DNA of 42,782 nt, from the NCBI RefSeq assembly GCF_002939385.1, contig NZ_MULI01000063.1:1-42782 (forward strand). Reading direction: 5' to 3'. The stretch comes from Streptomyces sp. MH60 (lineage in GTDB: Bacteria; Actinomycetota; Actinomycetes; Streptomycetales; Streptomycetaceae). Shown here piece by piece: positions 30,392-37,525 of this stretch (positions are counted from its first letter, which is position 1; every line of letters begins with the position of its first letter). Made by a program: the position numbers and the translations under genes. Under the pieces are notes generated by a model that was not told the DNA's origin, did not search any database, and worked only from the letters and a program-made list of their open reading frames with translations.

Positions 30392-30694
30392 TCATCCGCC
30401 CGCGGGCACGGGGCCGGCGGCGGGCACGGGGCCGGCGCCGGTGCGCACGTCCACCAGCTCGGCCAGGTGGGCCAGGGTCGGGGTGCGCGCGAACTCGCCG
30501 ATGGTCAGGCGCCGGTCCAGCGCGATCACCAGCCGCGCCGCCGCCCTCGACGTGCCGCCGATCCGGAAGAAGTTGTCGTCGCGGCCGATCCGCTCGACCG
30601 GGACCCCGAGCGCGTCGGCCCACAGGCCCGCCAGCCGGCGTTCGCTGTCGGTCGCGGGACGGCCGGAGTTCTCGAGGTTGACTGCACCGGGCAT
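30392..30694 (-). CDS. Free-standing peptidyl carrier protein
   Basis: The 100-residue protein has the carrier core DDNFFRIGGTSRAAARLV with the phosphopantetheine Ser in GGTS, preceded by SERRLAGLWADALGVPVERI and followed by a Pro/Ala/Gly tail. The rest of the fold is a normal PCP. No cognate adenylation or condensation enzyme is fused. The ATG at 30694 follows GGAGG by 8 nt. It may load an amino acid in trans, perhaps for the module with the broken A domain. Confidence 0.87.
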   Translation of the reverse strand: MPGAVNLENSGRPATDSERRLAGLWADALGVPVERIGRDDNFFRIGGTSRAAARLVIALDRRLTIGEFARTPTLAHLAELVDVRTGAGPVPAAGPVPAGG

Positions 30695-30742
30695 GCCTGT
30701 CGCCTCCACTGGGACGCTTGTTCCGTGAGCCGGTCCGGCATC

Positions 30743-30765
30743 ACGTCTTCTGCCACCGAAGACGT
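30743..30765. promoter_or_regulatory. Perfect 8-bp dyad, candidate operator
   Basis: ACGTCTTC and GAAGACGT are separated by 7 nt (TGCCACC). It is placed 49 bp upstream of the carrier-protein ATG. Confidence 0.5.
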
Positions 30766-30992
30766 TAGGACGTGGCTCTATCAAGGGAATATCGGTCCAG
30801 TTTTGGCCCGGGGGCCACCCCACGCCGCCAGGGCCGCTGCCAGGCCCGACGCGGTGCTCCGCAAATGCTTGCACAATGAATCTACCGCGCCCGGGAAAGA
30901 ATCCACCAGGATGAAAACCAGCTGCTCCGGGGAGGTTTTCCGGAATTCCGGCGTGGTGCCTCGCGGTAATGGCGGACCGGCCGCACACAAAC

Positions 30993-31023
30993 GGAACGAC
31001 CGCCGGCGGCCGGCGGTCGTTCC
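30993..31023 (-). terminator. Terminator of the N-monooxygenase gene
   Basis: The arms GGAACGACCGCCGGC and its complement meet around one base, 20 bp after the stop codon. Confidence 0.7.
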
Positions 31024-31043
31024 GGGGGCCTGCGCGGCGCGGA

Positions 31044-32393
31044 TCAGCCGCTCCGCTCCGCCACTCCCAGCGCCCCCGCGTGCGCCAGCTCCCGCGGCGC
31101 GCGGTCCCGGATGATCGAGTCCGCGATCTCACCGCTGCGCACGGCGATGTTGGACAGCAGCGACGAGGACAGGCCGTGCGTGTGCTCCGTGCCTCCCTGG
31201 AGGTAGATGCCGCAGGTCACCTCCGGCGTGGTGACCAGCCGGTAGTCGCGGGTCACCCGGTGGTGGCCGCTCTCGTCGCGCAGGCAGTGCCGGTCGAGGT
31301 CGCCGAGCAGCTCGGCCGGGTCCATGGTGTCGTAGCCCGTGGCGAACACGATCGCGTCCACGTCGAGCCACTGCGGCCCCCGCCCGTGCGACGAGGTGAG
31401 GTGCACCCGGCGCGTGGCACCGGTTCCCTCGACGGAGCGGACCTTGGTCAGGTTGAGGTAGTGGAACCGGCGGGTGCCGGCCACGTCCTCGTCATAGGCG
31501 ATCTGGTAGAGGTGGCGGATGTCGGCGTCGTCCACCACCCCGTAGTTGGTGTTGCGGTGGTAGCGCCAGAAGGCCTCGCGGCCGGTGTCGTCGCCGAAGT
31601 AGTAGTCGTCGACCGCCGCCGAGTCGAAGATCTGGTTGGCGAACGGGGTGTCGTCGGCGACCGAGTAGCCGTACGCCGGGAGGATCGCGTGCACCTGGGC
31701 GTGCGGGAGGCGCTCGTGGAAGAACGCGGTGATCTCGGCGGCGCTCTGGCCGGCCCCCACCACCGCCACGTTCCGGAGGCTGTCGGTGTCCGTGCGGCCG
31801 TAGCGCTCCAGGAACTCCGAGCTGTGCCAGACGCGTTCGTCGCGCCGCACGCCCTGGGGCATGCGGGGGCGCAGGCCCGTGGAGACGACCACGTTGCGGG
31901 CGTTGACCTGCCGGGACGTGCCGCTCAGGGTGTCCTGGACCTCCAGTCGCAGATGGTCGCCGGCCACGTCCCGCAGGTGCACCGGCGCCTGGCGTATCGC
32001 GGTGACCGCGCTGCCGTAGGAGACGACGTCGGACATGCGCGACTCCGCCCACTCCAGGTACTGGTGGAACTCGCGCCGGGTCGGGAAGAACTCCTTGCGG
32101 TTGACGAACTGGGCGAGCCGGTCCTGGTCGTGCAGGAACGACACGAAGCTGAACCGCGACACCGGGTTGCGGAAGGTGACCAGGTCCTTCAGGAAGGAGA
32201 TCTGCATGGTCGCCGACGGCAGCAGCATGTTCCGGTGCCAGCCGAAGGACGGCTGGCGTTCGAAGAACGCGGCGGTGACCGGGGCGGTCAGGACGTTGGC
32301 GGGGTGCTCCTCGAGGGAGATGGCCAGCGACAGGTTGGCCGGGCCGAAGCCGACACCGACCACGTCGTAGGTCTCGGGTTCACGAAGACTCAT
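31044..32393 (-). CDS. L-ornithine N5-monooxygenase (KtzI-like)
   Basis: The 449-residue flavin enzyme has the SidA/PvdA/KtzI signatures: FAD site VVGVGFGPANLSLAISL, substrate region WHRNMLLPSATMQISFLKDL, NADPH site VAVVGAGQSAAE and FATGYD. It should hydroxylate the delta-amine of L-ornithine. Lysine or another amine cannot be excluded, but the KtzT-like partner favours ornithine. The ATG at 32393 has GGGAG 7 nt upstream. Genes before it on the same strand encode guanidine hydrolases that could make the ornithine. Confidence 0.87.
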   Translation of the reverse strand: MSLREPETYDVVGVGFGPANLSLAISLEEHPANVLTAPVTAAFFERQPSFGWHRNMLLPSATMQISFLKDLVTFRNPVSRFSFVSFLHDQDRLAQFVNRKEFFPTRREFHQYLEWAESRMSDVVSYGSAVTAIRQAPVHLRDVAGDHLRLEVQDTLSGTSRQVNARNVVVSTGLRPRMPQGVRRDERVWHSSEFLERYGRTDTDSLRNVAVVGAGQSAAEITAFFHERLPHAQVHAILPAYGYSVADDTPFANQIFDSAAVDDYYFGDDTGREAFWRYHRNTNYGVVDDADIRHLYQIAYDEDVAGTRRFHYLNLTKVRSVEGTGATRRVHLTSSHGRGPQWLDVDAIVFATGYDTMDPAELLGDLDRHCLRDESGHHRVTRDYRLVTTPEVTCGIYLQGGTEHTHGLSSSLLSNIAVRSGEIADSIIRDRAPRELAHAGALGVAERSG

Positions 32394-32420
32394 GGTTGTA
32401 CTCCCGCTTGCGTGTTGACG

Positions 32421-32445
32421 GTGACTTGCCGTGACTGGACGTGAC
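32421..32445. promoter_or_regulatory. Three GTGAC blocks with 10-bp period
   Basis: GTGAC occurs at 32421, 32431 and 32441, exactly one helical turn apart, in the 77-bp gap before the monooxygenase start. It could be a direct-repeat activator site. Confidence 0.4.
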
Positions 32446-32470
32446 GTGCCGGATGGTGGTGGTGCACGGT

Positions 32471-33307
32471 TCAGGCTCCGGTCCGGTGGCGGATCTCCAA
32501 CGTGCAGCACTTGACGCTGCCGCCCGCCTTGAGCAGTTCGGAGAGGTCCACGCCGACGGGCCGGAACCCGCGGTCGCGCAGCTGCCCGGCCAGGCGGGTC
32601 GCGGTGTCGGGCAGGAACACCCGCAGCCCGTCGGAGACCGCGTTGAGGCCGAAGACCTCCGCGTCCTCCTCCCCGACCAGGACCGCGTCGGGGTAGAGCG
32701 CGCGCAGGACGTCCAGGCTCCGCGCGGAGAACGCGCCCGGGTAGTACATGACCTCGGTGTCGGAGAGCACGGCCAGCGCCGTGTCCAGGTGGTAGAAGCG
32801 CGGGTCGACCAGGGTGAGGGTGACCACCTCGCGGCCCAGGGCGCGCGCCAGTTCGGCGTGGGCGCGCGGGTCGGTGCGGAATCCGGTGCCGGCCAGGATC
32901 CTGTCCCCGAGGACCATGTAGTCGCCCTCGGCCTCGTTGACGTACTCGGCGGTGTGCACCCGCGGGTAGCCGCGGGAGATGAACCACTCGTGGTACGCCG
33001 CGGCCTCCGCGGCGCGTTCGGCGTGCCGGAACCTGGCCACCAGCACGCGGTCGTCGACGACGGTGGCGCCGTTGGCGGCGAACACCATGTCGGGCAGGCC
33101 CTCGACGGGGTCGATCACGTCGACGGTGTGGCCGTGCTCCAGGTAGAGGCGGCGCAGGGCGTCCCACTGCTCGACCGCCAGGTCGGTGTCGACCGGCTTG
33201 CCGGGGTCCATCCAGGGGTTGATCGCGTAGGTGACGTCGAAGTACGTCGGACGGCACATCAGGTAGTGGCGGGGAGTGGCCTCGCGGCCGGCCGTTGACT
33301 GGGACAA
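32471..33307 (-). CDS. DDAH/arginine-dihydrolase-like guanidine hydrolase
   Basis: The 278-residue amidinotransferase-superfamily protein has RPTYFDVTYAINPWMDP at the N-terminus, LPDMVFAANGATVVDDRV, the catalytic His in PRFYHLDTALAVL and a nucleophilic Cys in LLKAGGSVKCCTLE. DDAH releases citrulline from methylarginines; the ArgZ branch turns arginine into ornithine. Asn in FAANG resembles the ArgZ type, as I recall. Similar genes sit beside ornithine aminotransferase in Streptomyces, which fits ornithine production. The start TTG at 33307 was chosen: AGGAAG is 7 nt upstream, and the open frame above is the low-complexity spacer. Confidence 0.82.
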   Translation of the reverse strand: MSQSTAGREATPRHYLMCRPTYFDVTYAINPWMDPGKPVDTDLAVEQWDALRRLYLEHGHTVDVIDPVEGLPDMVFAANGATVVDDRVLVARFRHAERAAEAAAYHEWFISRGYPRVHTAEYVNEAEGDYMVLGDRILAGTGFRTDPRAHAELARALGREVVTLTLVDPRFYHLDTALAVLSDTEVMYYPGAFSARSLDVLRALYPDAVLVGEEDAEVFGLNAVSDGLRVFLPDTATRLAGQLRDRGFRPVGVDLSELLKAGGSVKCCTLEIRHRTGA

Positions 33308-33732
33308 GGCCCTGCTTCCTCTCGGTCGGTGGAGCGTCTGGAACTCGGCGGGGCGGCATCCGCACGGCCCGGTGGGGCCGGTGGACGCGGTGGCTCGGTG
33401 GGGCCGGGGGCCCGCACCCGGTGGGTCGGGGGTGCGGACCCGGGCGGGGCCGGGGCCAGGTGGGTCGGTGTGCCCGGGGCCCGGTGGCTCGGTGGCACGG
33501 GGCACGGGGCTGGGTCGACAGTGGTCTGGGCGAGTGGGGCAGGGCTCGGATGGGGCGAGGCTCGGGCGGGGCGGGGCTCGGGCGGGGCAGGGCTTGCCCG
33601 CAAGGTCCGGGGCGCTGGGCCCGGTGGGGTCACCGGGTCTCGGCCGCGGGCGGGGCCGGGCGTCAGGCCCTGCGCGGGGCCGGCGTCAGGCCCTGCGCGG
33701 GACCGGGCGTCAGGCCCTGCGCGGGACCGGCG
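33308..33732. other. Strand-biased G-rich spacer with tandem repeats
   Basis: This 425-base stretch between two leftward genes is extremely G-rich on the plus strand, dominated by GGTGG, GGGGC and CGGGGC words. Its last part (33661-33740) holds three and a half copies of a 23-24-bp unit beginning CGTCAGGCCCTGCGCGGG. Long open frames cross it on both strands, but they are low-complexity and have no ribosome sites. Confidence 0.75.
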
Positions 33733-33740
33733 TCAGGCGG
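33661..33740. repeat. Tandem 23-24-bp repeats upstream of the DDAH-like gene
   Basis: Units start at 33661, 33684, 33708 and 33731 (the last truncated), each beginning CGTCAGG; they differ at one or two positions. They lie immediately after the arginine deiminase coding end. Confidence 0.75.
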
Positions 33741-34968
33741 CGTCGCGTTCGACGGGGCAGCTCATGCAGCGGGGGCCGCCGCGGCCGCGGCCGAGCTGGT
33801 CGCCCCGGATGCGCAGCACCTCGATGCCGTGGTCCTCCAGCATCCGGTTGCCGGCCTCGTTGACCTCGTAGGCGACGACCGTGCCGGGCGCGAGGGCCAG
33901 CAGGTTGCAGCCGTCGTTCCACTGTTCGCGCTGGGCGGCGTAGGAGTCCTGGGACGTCTGGAGGACCCGGACGGAGTCCAGCTCCAGGGCCGCGCCGACG
34001 GCGGAGAAGAAGTCGGGGTTCTCCCTGACCTCGGGTGCGTCGCCGGTCCCCGGGGTGAGCGTCCAGGAGCGCAGGGCGCGGGGGTCGAGGCCGGAGAACA
34101 GGGCGAACGCGTCGGTGTCCACCATGGTGAGCACCGTGTCCAGGTGCATCAGCGCCCGCGCCTTGGGCAGTTCCACCGCGATCACCCGCCGCGCCGAGCC
34201 CGCCCGGAACATCCGCCGCGCCAGGATCTCGACCCCGGCCGGAGTGGTGCGCTCGCCGAGGCCGACCAGGACCGCGCCGTTGCCGATCACCTCGACGTCG
34301 CCGCCCTCGATGGCGGCCGGCGCCATGGCCTCGCCGTCGATCCAGCGGTGCGCGCGGGCCTCGGCGAACATCGGGTGGTAGGTGTACACGGCCTCGTAGT
34401 TGACGGTCTCGGCCTTGCGTCCGGCCTTCGCCATCGGGTTCACCGAGACCCCGTCGTAGACCCAGCAGCTGGTGTCCCGGGTGAACAGGGAGTTGGGCAG
34501 GGGCGGCAGGATGAAGTCGTCGTCGGCCAGAAGGTCCAGGCCCAGGGAGCGCAGCGGGGGGTGCCGCTCGCCCAGCGCCGTCGTCAGTTCCCGCTTGTTC
34601 AGGCCGCCCAGCAGGTGGGTGGCCAGTTCGTGCGGGCCCATCGCGGCCAGTACCGTCCGGGTCGCGGCGGCCAGGCCGGCACCGAGGTGGGGCTGCCGGT
34701 CGTCCAGGACGCGGTCGAAGAGGAAGTCCACCGCCTCGTCGAGCTTGACCGTCTCGGCGAGCAGGTCGTGCAGGAGATGGACGGTGACACCCCGCTCGCG
34801 CAGGAGTGCCTGGAAGGCCCGGTGCTCCTCCTGGGCGCGGGCCACCCACACGACGTCGTCGAAGAGCAGCTCGTCCTTGTTGGCCGGGGTCAGCCGCTCG
34901 AAGTCCAGGCCCGGTTCGTGCAGGACGACCTGCTTCAGCGCGCCGACCTCAGAATTCACATGGAACAT
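33733..34968 (-). CDS. arcA: Arginine deiminase
   Basis: The 411-residue enzyme hydrolyses L-arginine to L-citrulline and ammonia. It shows VNSEVGALKQVVLHEPG, PLPNSLFTRDTSCWVYDGVSV, EGGDVEVIGNGAVLVGLGERT, catalytic His in ALMHLDTVLTMVD and the nucleophile C401 in GGPRCMSCP. Arginine fermentation genes (arcB, arcC, arcD) are absent, so it probably serves the cluster. Together with the DDAH-like enzyme it would feed the ornithine pool. The ATG at 34968 follows GAGAG. A promoter element shared with the KtzT operon lies 70-90 bp upstream. Confidence 0.9.
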   Translation of the reverse strand: MFHVNSEVGALKQVVLHEPGLDFERLTPANKDELLFDDVVWVARAQEEHRAFQALLRERGVTVHLLHDLLAETVKLDEAVDFLFDRVLDDRQPHLGAGLAAATRTVLAAMGPHELATHLLGGLNKRELTTALGERHPPLRSLGLDLLADDDFILPPLPNSLFTRDTSCWVYDGVSVNPMAKAGRKAETVNYEAVYTYHPMFAEARAHRWIDGEAMAPAAIEGGDVEVIGNGAVLVGLGERTTPAGVEILARRMFRAGSARRVIAVELPKARALMHLDTVLTMVDTDAFALFSGLDPRALRSWTLTPGTGDAPEVRENPDFFSAVGAALELDSVRVLQTSQDSYAAQREQWNDGCNLLALAPGTVVAYEVNEAGNRMLEDHGIEVLRIRGDQLGRGRGGPRCMSCPVERDAA

Positions 34969-35037
34969 GTTCTCTCCTGATCTCGAGCCTGGGCAGTGAC
35001 TACTCGGCCAGCAATGTTGCCGCCGCTCCTTTCCTTT

Positions 35038-35058
35038 TCGTTATCGAACTCTTTTCGG
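35038..35058 (-). promoter_or_regulatory. Shared promoter element, arcA side
   Basis: On the minus strand it reads CGAAA-N5-TCGATAACGA, identical in its 15 fixed positions to the copy at 35148-35167 facing the other operon. Confidence 0.6.
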
Positions 35059-35147
35059 CCAGCTGGGCGACGATTTCCGGACGAGATCATTCAGTCCCGT
35101 TCACCACTCCGCCGACCGATGCCGGCCGCGCTCGGGGCGCTTTTTGC

Positions 35148-35167
35148 GAAACCGGATCGATAACGAC
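35148..35167 (+). promoter_or_regulatory. Shared promoter element, KtzT side
   Basis: CGAAA-N5-TCGATAACGA lies about 75 bp upstream of the KtzT-like start and mirrors the copy on the arcA side. It may be a -10-containing promoter used by the same sigma factor or a regulator site. Confidence 0.6.
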
Positions 35168-35242
35168 CCGAAAGCCTCCGTGGCTAGCTTCCTGGGCACC
35201 GCGAAGCCGCAGCTCACGCCGTAGCCGAAAGGAGCGGTAACG

Positions 35243-35896
35243 ATGTTCGTCCCACCGCCCTACCGGGAGCCCGAGAACTCCTGGCTGCTGGACCTGATCC
35301 GCACCAGCCCGCTCGCCCTGATGGTGTCGAACGGCGCCCGTGACGGCAGCCCGTTCGCCACCCACCTGCCCGTGATCCTGGACCCGGAGACCGACGGCCC
35401 GCACGCCGGCGGCCTGTCGGGCACCACCCTGTACGGCCACATGAACAGGGCGAACCCGCACTGGGCCGCCCTGGAGACGGGCAGCCCGGCGCTGCTGACC
35501 TTCGCCGGGCCGCACGCCTACGTGTCGCCGACGGTGTACGAGAAGACGCCGGCCGCACCGACGTGGGACTTCACCTCGGTGCACGCCCACGGCACCCTCG
35601 AGAAGATCGAGGAGGACGCGCCCGGCGAGCAGACGCTGCACGTGGTGACGTCGACGGTGCTCGCCTTCGAGAAGGAATTCGGCGCCGACTGGGACATGAC
35701 CGAGTCCCTTTCCTATTTCCGGCAGATCCTGCCCGGTGTCGGTGCATTCCGTTTCACCGTCACCGGCGCCAACGGAATGTTCAAACTCAGCCAGGAACAG
35801 GGCCGTGAGGTACGCGAGCGCGTGCACCGGTCCTTCGCCGAGCGCGGCTGCACCCGGCACCGCGCCACCGCCGAACTCATGAGCAGGTTGCCGTGA
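35243..35896 (+). CDS. KtzT-like piperazate synthase (PaiB fold)
   Basis: The 217-residue protein is a PaiB-family flavin-reductase-like barrel: MFVPPPYREPENSWLLDLIR, LALMVSNGARDGSPFATHLP, LYGHMNRANPHW, HAYVSPTVYE. PaiB was named as a regulator, but the KtzT branch uses heme to form the N-N bond of L-piperazate from N5-hydroxyornithine. The same cluster encodes the matching hydroxylase, which is why the enzyme role is preferred. The ATG at 35243 has AAGGAG about 8 nt upstream. It leads the rightward operon with the SHMT-like gene and the NRPS. A plain regulator remains possible. Confidence 0.78.
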   Translation: MFVPPPYREPENSWLLDLIRTSPLALMVSNGARDGSPFATHLPVILDPETDGPHAGGLSGTTLYGHMNRANPHWAALETGSPALLTFAGPHAYVSPTVYEKTPAAPTWDFTSVHAHGTLEKIEEDAPGEQTLHVVTSTVLAFEKEFGADWDMTESLSYFRQILPGVGAFRFTVTGANGMFKLSQEQGREVRERVHRSFAERGCTRHRATAELMSRLP

Positions 35897-36033
35897 TTTC
35901 TCCCATGATCGACCTGGGTTTCCGCCACACGTCCCTGACCGCCGCCCGGCTCATCTCGTCGGGCCTGCGCCGGGTCTCCCGCCGCCGGGCCGAGCGCCGT
36001 TCCGCGCCCGCGCGCCGCGCGGACACGCGCTGA
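35893..36033 (+). CDS. Small basic protein overlapping the KtzT-like gene
   Basis: The 46-codon frame starts GTG at 35893, overlapping the upstream TGA by the 4-bp GTGA arrangement, and encodes MISPMIDLGFRHTSLTAARL followed by an Arg-rich tail (RRVSRRRAERRSAPARRADTR). It fills most of the gap before the SHMT-like gene. Coupling suggests it is translated; the composition suggests a nucleic-acid or membrane-binding helix. An ATG at 35905 is an alternative start. No family recognised. Confidence 0.45.
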   Translation: MISPMIDLGFRHTSLTAARLISSGLRRVSRRRAERRSAPARRADTR

Positions 36034-36094
36034 CGGCCCGAGGCCCGTCCGGTCCCCAGCCATCCACCCACGAGTGTGAGACGAGGTACAGCCG

Positions 36095-37525
36095 ATGACC
36101 CATCGGACCGTGACCGCACCGGAACCGACCGTTGTGCCGGGCGAGCGGCCCCCGACCGGAGCGCAGGCGGAGCTGCTGCGCACCGGCATGGACACCCTGC
36201 ACCACGCCGACCCCGAGCTGGCCGCGCTGCTGGACGCCGAGGTCGAGCAGCAGAACTCCACCCTGGCGATGATCGCCTCGGCGAGCACCGCCGACCCCAC
36301 CGTCCTCGCCGTGGGCGGCGCGGCCCTGTCGAACGTGACGGCCGAGGGCTACCCGGGCGCCCGGTACCACCCCGGGGCGCGGCAGTTCGACGAGGTGGAG
36401 CGGCTGGCGGTGGAGCGCGCCAAGCAGCTCTTCGGCGCCCGCTACGCCAACGTCCAGCCGCACTCCTGCTCCTCCGCCAACCTCGCGGTGCTGTCCTCGC
36501 TGCTGCGCCCCGGCGACACGCTGCTGGGCCTGGACCTCGACGCGGGCGGCCACCTCACGCACGGCTCCCGGGCCTCGGTGAGCGGCCGCCACTACCACGC
36601 GGTCTCCTACGGCCTGGACGACCGGGGGCTCATCGACTTCGCCCAGGTCGCGGAACTCGCCCGGGAACACCGGCCGCGGGTGCTGATCGCCGGCGCCAGC
36701 GCGTACCCGCGCACCGTCGACTTCGCCCGGTTCCGGGAGATCGCCGACCGGGTGGGCGCGTACCTGCTCGCGGACATCTCCCACATCGCCGGGCTGGTCG
36801 CCGCGGGGCTGCACCCGAGCCCGGTCGACGTCGCGCACCTCACCACGACCAGCACCTACAAGCAATTGGGCGGTCCGCGCGGCGGGCTGATCCTCGCCGG
36901 GCGGGACTTCGACGCCCCGGGCCCCGACGGGCGCACCCCGCTGCACCGGCTGATGCAGCGGGCGGTCTTCCCGCAGTCCCAGGGCACGCCGAGCCCGGCG
37001 TCGATCGCGGCCAAGGCCCGCGCCTTCGCGGTGGCGGCCGAACCCGCGTTCCGGGAGACGGCCGAGCTGATCGTGGCCGACGCCCGGGCGCTCGCCGCCG
37101 AGCTGTCCGCCCTCGGGCACCGGATCCTGACCGGCGGCACCGACAACCACATGGTGCTGATGGACGTCACCGGCACCGGTCTGACCGGAGTGACCGCCGA
37201 GCGCGCGCTGGAGGAGTGCGGGATCCTCGCCAACCGCAACCGCATCCCCGGCGACACCCGGCCGCCGCTGGTCACCAGCGGACTGCGGCTGGGCACCAAC
37301 ATCCTCGCCCAGCGCGGGATGGGACCGGCGCAGATGCGGGCCTGCGCGCAGCTGCTGCACCTGGTGCTGACCGGCACCCACCTGGTCTCCGACACCACCT
37401 ACCGGATCGACCCGGCCCTCGTCACCACCGTCCGCGAGGAGGTCCGGTGGCTGTGCGCCCGTAACCCCCTGCCCATCGACACCGACGCAAGCACCCCGGT
37501 TTCCCTGATCGGAGTCGGACCATGA
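36095..37525 (+). CDS. SHMT-fold PLP enzyme with altered active site
   Basis: The 476-residue protein follows serine hydroxymethyltransferase throughout (NVTAEGYPGARYHPGARQFD, ANVQPHSCSSANLAVL, ADISHIAGLVAAG, TSTYKQLGGPRGGLIL). However, the catalytic IASEN segment is IASAS (Glu to Ala at 63), the Tyr-Tyr after GARY is Tyr-His, and the residue before the PLP lysine (K256) is Tyr instead of His. Such changes should block ordinary folate-dependent serine/glycine exchange, so a specialised aldol or decarboxylation on a building block is more likely. GAGG is 9 nt upstream of the ATG; the stop overlaps the NRPS start (ATGA). Confidence 0.85.
   Translation: MTHRTVTAPEPTVVPGERPPTGAQAELLRTGMDTLHHADPELAALLDAEVEQQNSTLAMIASASTADPTVLAVGGAALSNVTAEGYPGARYHPGARQFDEVERLAVERAKQLFGARYANVQPHSCSSANLAVLSSLLRPGDTLLGLDLDAGGHLTHGSRASVSGRHYHAVSYGLDDRGLIDFAQVAELAREHRPRVLIAGASAYPRTVDFARFREIADRVGAYLLADISHIAGLVAAGLHPSPVDVAHLTTTSTYKQLGGPRGGLILAGRDFDAPGPDGRTPLHRLMQRAVFPQSQGTPSPASIAAKARAFAVAAEPAFRETAELIVADARALAAELSALGHRILTGGTDNHMVLMDVTGTGLTGVTAERALEECGILANRNRIPGDTRPPLVTSGLRLGTNILAQRGMGPAQMRACAQLLHLVLTGTHLVSDTTYRIDPALVTTVREEVRWLCARNPLPIDTDASTPVSLIGVGP

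Larger units (their letters stand above)
30695..31043. promoter_or_regulatory. Carrier-protein promoter region with a perfect dyad
   Basis: This 349-base gap has no supported gene. Upstream of the carrier protein is the dyad ACGTCTTC-N7-GAAGACGT (30743-30765), and further up an AT-rich patch (CTTGATAG). A terminator for the monooxygenase gene occupies 30993-31023. Confidence 0.6.

Noticed and set aside
30781..30990. 69-codon leftward frame upstream of the carrier protein
   Set aside because: No ribosome site, and it lies across the probable promoter region; no domain seen.
33308..33740. G-rich repeats considered as a CRISPR or a gene
   Set aside because: Repeats abut without spacers, and the open frames are low-complexity without ribosome sites.
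35243..35896. PaiB-type transcriptional regulator as the primary call
   Set aside because: The pairing with an ornithine N5-monooxygenase beside an NRPS favours the KtzT enzyme branch, although a regulator is not excluded.
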